A stretch of DNA of 7,673 bases, taken from contig JAATFK010000327.1 in NCBI GenBank assembly GCA_015655225.1, positions 1-7,673 on the forward strand, read 5' to 3'. Each line of letters starts with the position of its first letter. The stretch's first letter is position 1. Below are positions 4,942 to 7,673 of the stretch, piece by piece. The notes under the pieces are model-generated. The model saw only the letters and a list, made by a program, of their open reading frames with translations, made no database searches and was not told the origin of the DNA. A program made the translations under genes and the position numbers. This stretch comes from Solirubrobacterales bacterium (GTDB lineage: Bacteria; Actinomycetota; Thermoleophilia; Solirubrobacterales; Solirubrobacteraceae).

Positions 4942-6045
4942 GTGCGGATCGCGCATCTGTCCGTGCGCAACTTCCGCAGCTACGCCGCCGCGGAGGTCGA
5001 CCTCGGTCCCGGTCTGACCGTCGTCACCGGCCGCAACGGGGCGGGGAAGACGAACCTGCTCGACGCGCTCTACTTCGGCTGCACCGGGCGCTCCGCGCGG
5101 ACGACGAACGAGCGCGAGCTGGTTCGCTTCGGCGAGCAGGTCGTGCGGGTCGCCATCACGGCGGAGGATCCCGACGGGTCGCACGACCTCAGCGTCGGGT
5201 TCGAGCCCGGCCAGCCGAAGCGCATGACCGCCGACGGCGTGCGCGTCGAGCGGATGGCCGACGTCGAGGCGCGGCCGCTCGTGAGCGTCTTCCTCCCCGA
5301 CCGGCTCGAGCTGGTGAAGGGGACGCCGTCGCTGCGGCGCGCCCACGTCGACCAGGTCGTCGCCGGGCTGTGGCCGGCGCGCTCGGCCACCCGGCGCGCC
5401 TACGCCCAGGCGCTCGGCCAGCGCAACGCCCTCCTGGCGCGCGCCCGCGCCGGCGCCGCGTCGGCCGCCTCGCTGCCGGCCTGGGACGCCGAGCTGGCGC
5501 GGCACGGCGTCGCGCTGATGGCGGACCGCGCCGCCGCGATCGAGCTGGTCGCACCGCGCTTCGCCGACCGCGCCGCCGACCTCGGCCTCGACGGCGAGCC
5601 GACCGTCGCCTACCGTGCCCGCTCGCAGGCGACCGACGCCGCCGGGCTCGCGGCCGAGCTGGCCGAGCGCCACGAGCGCGACCTCGAGCGCGGCTTCACC
5701 GACCACGGTCCCCACCGCGACGACCTCCTCTTCAAGCGCGAGGGGCGCGACCTGCGCGCCTACGGCTCGCAGGGGCAGCAGCGCCTCGGCCTGCTGGCGC
5801 TGCTGCTCGCCGAGCGGGAGGCGATCGCCTCCACGCGCGACGCGATCCCGGTGATGCTGCTCGACGACGTGATGAGCGAGCTGGACCACGACCGCCGCTC
5901 GCGACTCGTCACGCTGCTGCGCGGCGCGGGCCAGAGCGTGATCACGACGACCGACCTGGAGCACGTCCCGGGCGCGACCGAGGCGGGCGTGACGCGCCTC
6001 TCGGTCGCCGACGGCGTCGTGCTGGGGGAGGCGCGGGCCGCGTGA
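4942..6045 (+). CDS. recF: DNA replication and repair protein RecF
   Basis: A 367-residue SMC-like ATPase that binds gapped DNA and, with RecO and RecR, helps load RecA at stalled forks. Visible motifs are the N-terminal strand LSVRNFRSY (6-14), Walker A GRNGAGKT (30-37), the RecF block FLPDRLELVKGTPSLRRAHVD (117-137), GPHRDDLLF (256-264), the ABC signature SQGQQR (276-281) and Walker B with D-loop VMLLDDVMSELD (304-315). All key ATPase residues are present and the length is normal. The start is GTG at 4942, 12 nt after dnaN, with no clear ribosome site, so it probably relies on coupling to dnaN. Its stop overlaps the start of dciA (GTGA). It uses no AGA codons. Confidence 0.96.
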   Translation: MRIAHLSVRNFRSYAAAEVDLGPGLTVVTGRNGAGKTNLLDALYFGCTGRSARTTNERELVRFGEQVVRVAITAEDPDGSHDLSVGFEPGQPKRMTADGVRVERMADVEARPLVSVFLPDRLELVKGTPSLRRAHVDQVVAGLWPARSATRRAYAQALGQRNALLARARAGAASAASLPAWDAELARHGVALMADRAAAIELVAPRFADRAADLGLDGEPTVAYRARSQATDAAGLAAELAERHERDLERGFTDHGPHRDDLLFKREGRDLRAYGSQGQQRLGLLALLLAEREAIASTRDAIPVMLLDDVMSELDHDRRSRLVTLLRGAGQSVITTTDLEHVPGATEAGVTRLSVADGVVLGEARAA

Positions 6046-6359
6046 GCCGCCGCGCGCCCCGACCGCTCGCGCTGGCGCTCGGCTCGCTCCAGCACACGCT
6101 CGCGCCCGCGACGCTCCTCGCCGAGGTGCAACGCGTCTGGCCGGCCGTCGCGGGGGAGGTGATCGCCCGCGAGGCGAGCCCGACGGCGGAGCGTGGGGGG
6201 GTCGTGACGGTGACCTGCGTGGCGTCCGTCTGGGCCAACGAGCTGGACCTGATGGCGCCGCTGTTGATCGCCAGAATCAATGCCGCCGTGCGGAGCGGCG
6301 AGGTGAGACGGCTTCGCTGCGTCACGACGACGCGGGGACGTGGTCCGGGGGCTCGTTGA
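6042..6359 (+). CDS. dciA: DciA-family (DUF721) replicative helicase loader
   Basis: A 105-residue basic protein of the DUF721 family. Residues 28-70 (EVQRVWPAVAGEVIAREASP, then VVTVTCVASVWANELDL) show the family pattern: a conserved Trp (W33), G38, a beta strand ending in SxWANEL (W64) and a following helix (PLLIARINA). DciA interacts with and helps load DnaB helicase in bacteria that lack DnaC or DnaI. The recF-dciA-gyrB order matches that in mycobacteria. The GTG start overlaps the recF stop by 4 nt. At 105 residues it is shorter than the mycobacterial homologue (about 190), lacking much of the flexible N-terminal extension. The family assignment is firm; the loader role is inferred from the family. 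Confidence 0.87.
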   Translation: MSRRAPRPLALALGSLQHTLAPATLLAEVQRVWPAVAGEVIAREASPTAERGGVVTVTCVASVWANELDLMAPLLIARINAAVRSGEVRRLRCVTTTRGRGPGAR

Positions 6360-6372
6360 GGGGGGCTTGACG

Positions 6373-6394
6373 ACGGCTGAATTTGAGCCGTTTT
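6373..6394 (+). terminator. Probable intrinsic terminator after dciA
   Basis: ACGGCT (6373-6378) and AGCCGT (6386-6391) form a 6-bp stem with a 7-nt loop (GAATTTG), followed by a T-run (6391-6394). It begins 14 nt after the dciA stop. The stem and T-run are modest, but the stretch is unusually AT-rich for this window, so it probably ends the dnaA-to-dciA transcripts before the separate gyrB promoter. Confidence 0.55.
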
Positions 6395-6440
6395 GCAGGG
6401 CTTTATGTCCGTTCACAGGGCCGGGTTCGACCCCTCGCTG

Positions 6441-6449
6441 TGCTATTAT
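6441..6449 (+). promoter_or_regulatory. Extended -10 promoter element for gyrB
   Basis: TGC followed by TATTAT (6444-6449) is an extended -10 (TGn plus 5 of 6 to TATAAT). No good -35 is seen at 16-18 nt. Transcription would start near 6456, leaving a leader of about 75 nt with a strong hairpin. It resembles the element before dnaA. Confidence 0.55.
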
Positions 6450-6468
6450 TTGAGTCCACCCGCCTTCC

Positions 6469-6508
6469 ACGCCCCGGCGCGCCTCATCTGGGCGCGGGTC
6501 CGGGGCGT
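6469..6508 (+). repeat. Strong two-part hairpin in the gyrB leader
   Basis: Outer arms ACGCCCCGG (6469-6477) and CCGGGGCGT (6500-6508) pair perfectly over 9 bp. Inner arms CGCGCC (6478-6483) and GGCGCG (6491-6496) pair over 6 bp around a 7-nt loop, with a 3-nt bulge (GGT) on the 3' side. A 10-bp palindrome CGTTGCAACG (6506-6515) overlaps the outer right arm. No T-run follows, so it is not a classical terminator. It ends 13 nt before the gyrB ribosome site. Confidence 0.6.
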
Positions 6509-6521
6509 TGCAACGTTCATC

Positions 6522-6526
6522 GGAGG
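6522..6526 (+). promoter_or_regulatory. Ribosome binding site of gyrB
   Basis: GGAGG lies 4 nt before the TTG at 6531. No ATG or GTG in the same frame lies close enough to be an alternative, so this site decides the TTG start. The spacing is a little short. Confidence 0.7.
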
Positions 6527-6530
6527 ATCG

Positions 6531-7673
6531 TTGGCCACCGACCACAACGCGGCTGACCCCACGCAGCCCAAGACGCCCACGTACGACGCCCAGGACATCA
6601 CGGTCCTCGAGGGACTCGAGGCCGTGCGCAAGCGGCCGGGCATGTACATCGGCTCGACCGGCATCCGGGGGCTGCACCACCTCGTGTACGAGATCGTCGA
6701 CAACTCGGTCGACGAGGCGCTCGCGGGGTACGCGACGGCGGTCGACGTGACGATCCACCCCGACAACTCGATCACCGTGGCCGACGACGGCCGCGGCGTG
6801 CCCGTCGGGATCATGGAGAGAGAGGGACGGCCGGCGGTCGAGGTCATCCACACGGTCCTGCACGCCGGCGGCAAGTTCGGCGACGGCGGCGGCTACAAGG
6901 TCTCCGGCGGCCTCCACGGCGTCGGCGCCTCGGTCGTCAACGCGCTGTCGGAGAACTTCCGCGTCGTCGTGCGCCGCGAGGGCTACACGTGGACGCAGGA
7001 CTTCGCGCTCGGCAGACCGCAGGGCGACCTGCGCAGAGGCGAGCCGACCGACGCGACCGGCACGACGACGACGTTCCTGGCGGACGACTCGATCATGGAG
7101 TCGCTCGACTTCGACTTCACCACGCTCGAGGAGCGCCTGCGCGAGACCGCGTTCCTCACGCGCGGCCTGAAGATCTCGCTCGTCGACGAGCGCAGCGAAG
7201 GCAGACAGGTCGAGTTCCAGTACGAGGGCGGCATCGAGGACTTCGTCAAGTACCTCAACGAGAACAAGGAGCCGGTCCAGAAGAAGGTCATCTTCTTCGA
7301 GGGCGAGAGCTCCGAGGGCGCGGTCGAGGTCGCGATGCAGTGGAACGCCTCCTACCAGGAGTCGGTCTTCTCCTTCGCCAACAACATCAACACGCACGAG
7401 GGCGGCTCGCACCTCTCCGGCTTCCGCTCCGCGCTGACGCGGACGCTCAACCGCTACGCGCGGGAGAAGGGCCTGCTGAGAGAGAGAGACGACAACCTCA
7501 GCGGCGAGGACGTCCGCGAGGGACTCACGGCGGTCGTCTCCGCCAAGCTCCAGGACCCGCAGTTCGAGGGGCAGACGAAGACCAAGCTCGGCAACCCCGG
7601 AATGCAGGGCTTCGTCGAGTCCGTCGTCACCCAGGGCCTCGCCCAGTTCCTGGAGGAGAACCCGCAGGGTGCG
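6531..7673 (+). CDS. gyrB: DNA gyrase subunit B, N-terminal part (runs off right edge)
   Basis: The first 381 codons of the ATPase subunit of DNA gyrase, which introduces negative supercoils using ATP. The GHKL ATPase domain is complete: RKRPGMYIGS (33-42), YEIVDNSVDEAL (53-64, with E54 as the catalytic Glu and N58 binding Mg), ADDGRG (84-89, D85 contacting adenine) and the ATP lid GGLHGVGASVVNALS (126-140). The transducer domain follows, with NNINTHEGGSHLSGF and QTKTKL (348-353, K350 as the ATP-contacting lysine). The GyrB-type THEGG block and the location beside recF favour gyrB over parE. The start is TTG with a GGAGG site; an 18-residue polar N-terminal extension precedes the conserved core. 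The TOPRIM and C-terminal regions lie outside the window. Arginine codons include 6 AGA out of 24. Confidence 0.96.
   Translation, partial: MATDHNAADPTQPKTPTYDAQDITVLEGLEAVRKRPGMYIGSTGIRGLHHLVYEIVDNSVDEALAGYATAVDVTIHPDNSITVADDGRGVPVGIMEREGRPAVEVIHTVLHAGGKFGDGGGYKVSGGLHGVGASVVNALSENFRVVVRREGYTWTQDFALGRPQGDLRRGEPTDATGTTTTFLADDSIMESLDFDFTTLEERLRETAFLTRGLKISLVDERSEGRQVEFQYEGGIEDFVKYLNENKEPVQKKVIFFEGESSEGAVEVAMQWNASYQESVFSFANNINTHEGGSHLSGFRSALTRTLNRYAREKGLLRERDDNLSGEDVREGLTAVVSAKLQDPQFEGQTKTKLGNPGMQGFVESVVTQGLAQFLEENPQGA

Noticed and set aside
3625..5964. Very long open frame on the minus strand opposite dnaN and recF
   Set aside because: It lies entirely opposite two clear core genes, its translation is a low-complexity Arg/Leu/Asp/Gly/Val-rich stretch without a family motif, and such antisense frames are expected at this GC level.
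6367..6372. TTGACG as a -35 element after dciA
   Set aside because: No -10-like hexamer follows at 16-18 nt (the bases are GTTTTG), and the downstream sequence looks like a terminator.
6422..6438. GGGTTCGACCCC, resembling a tRNA T-loop
   Set aside because: The flanking bases do not make a 5-bp T-stem, and no acceptor, D or anticodon arm can be found around it.
5760..7412. Long minus-strand open frame opposite recF, dciA and gyrB
   Set aside because: It shadows three recognisable genes and the gyrB promoter region, with low-complexity translation and no family motif.
1..7673. Mobile elements, CRISPR arrays or toxin-antitoxin or defence genes
   Set aside because: All coding space is filled by conserved core genes in their usual order; no long repeats, spacer arrays, transposase motifs or insertion scars are seen.

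Overview
The window is a very GC-rich chromosomal replication-origin neighbourhood. Its gene order is the classical bacterial core: a leftward block rpmH-rnpA-yidD-yidC-jag (khpB) diverging from a rightward block dnaA-dnaN-recF-dciA-gyrB. The dciA (DUF721) gene between recF and gyrB, the lack of the N-terminal Jag_N domain in the Jag protein, the high GC and the frequent GTG/TTG starts all suggest an actinobacterium. The short linker domain in DnaA (about 35-45 residues) argues against Streptomyces, whose linker is much longer. A deep-branching GC-rich actinobacterium such as a member of the Thermoleophilia is plausible, but I cannot prove the taxon from this sequence.

Layout. Minus strand, 1-2012: the 5' part of jag (runs off the left edge), yidC, yidD, rnpA and rpmH. 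These are packed with 1-nt or 4-nt stop/start overlaps, apart from a 9-nt gap between yidD and yidC. Positions 2013-2320 are a 308-nt divergent intergenic region with -10-like elements facing both ways, one DnaA-box-like site and several small hairpins. Plus strand: dnaA (2321-3688); a 131-nt intergenic region with three DnaA-box-like sites and a perfect 18-bp inverted repeat; then dnaN, recF and dciA as a compact unit. A probable intrinsic terminator, a promoter and a hairpin-bearing leader precede gyrB, which runs off the right edge.

How the genes work together. DnaA melts the origin and helps load the helicase, DciA is the likely helicase-loading partner, DnaN is the sliding clamp, RecF acts in gap repair and fork protection, and GyrB removes supercoils ahead of forks. 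The leftward block supplies ribosomal protein L34, the RNase P protein, the membrane insertase YidC with its accessory YidD, and the RNA-binding protein Jag/KhpB.

I found no new multi-gene system. The most interesting signals concern the origin. DnaA carries Asn instead of the usual Asp in its DNA-reading motif (GRNHTTV). The two origin intergenic regions lack a perfect TTATCCACA or TTGTCCACA box and instead hold three sites of form TTGTGNNCA. Separately, yidC uses the codon AGA for 22 of its 35 arginines, while rnpA, yidD and recF use none.
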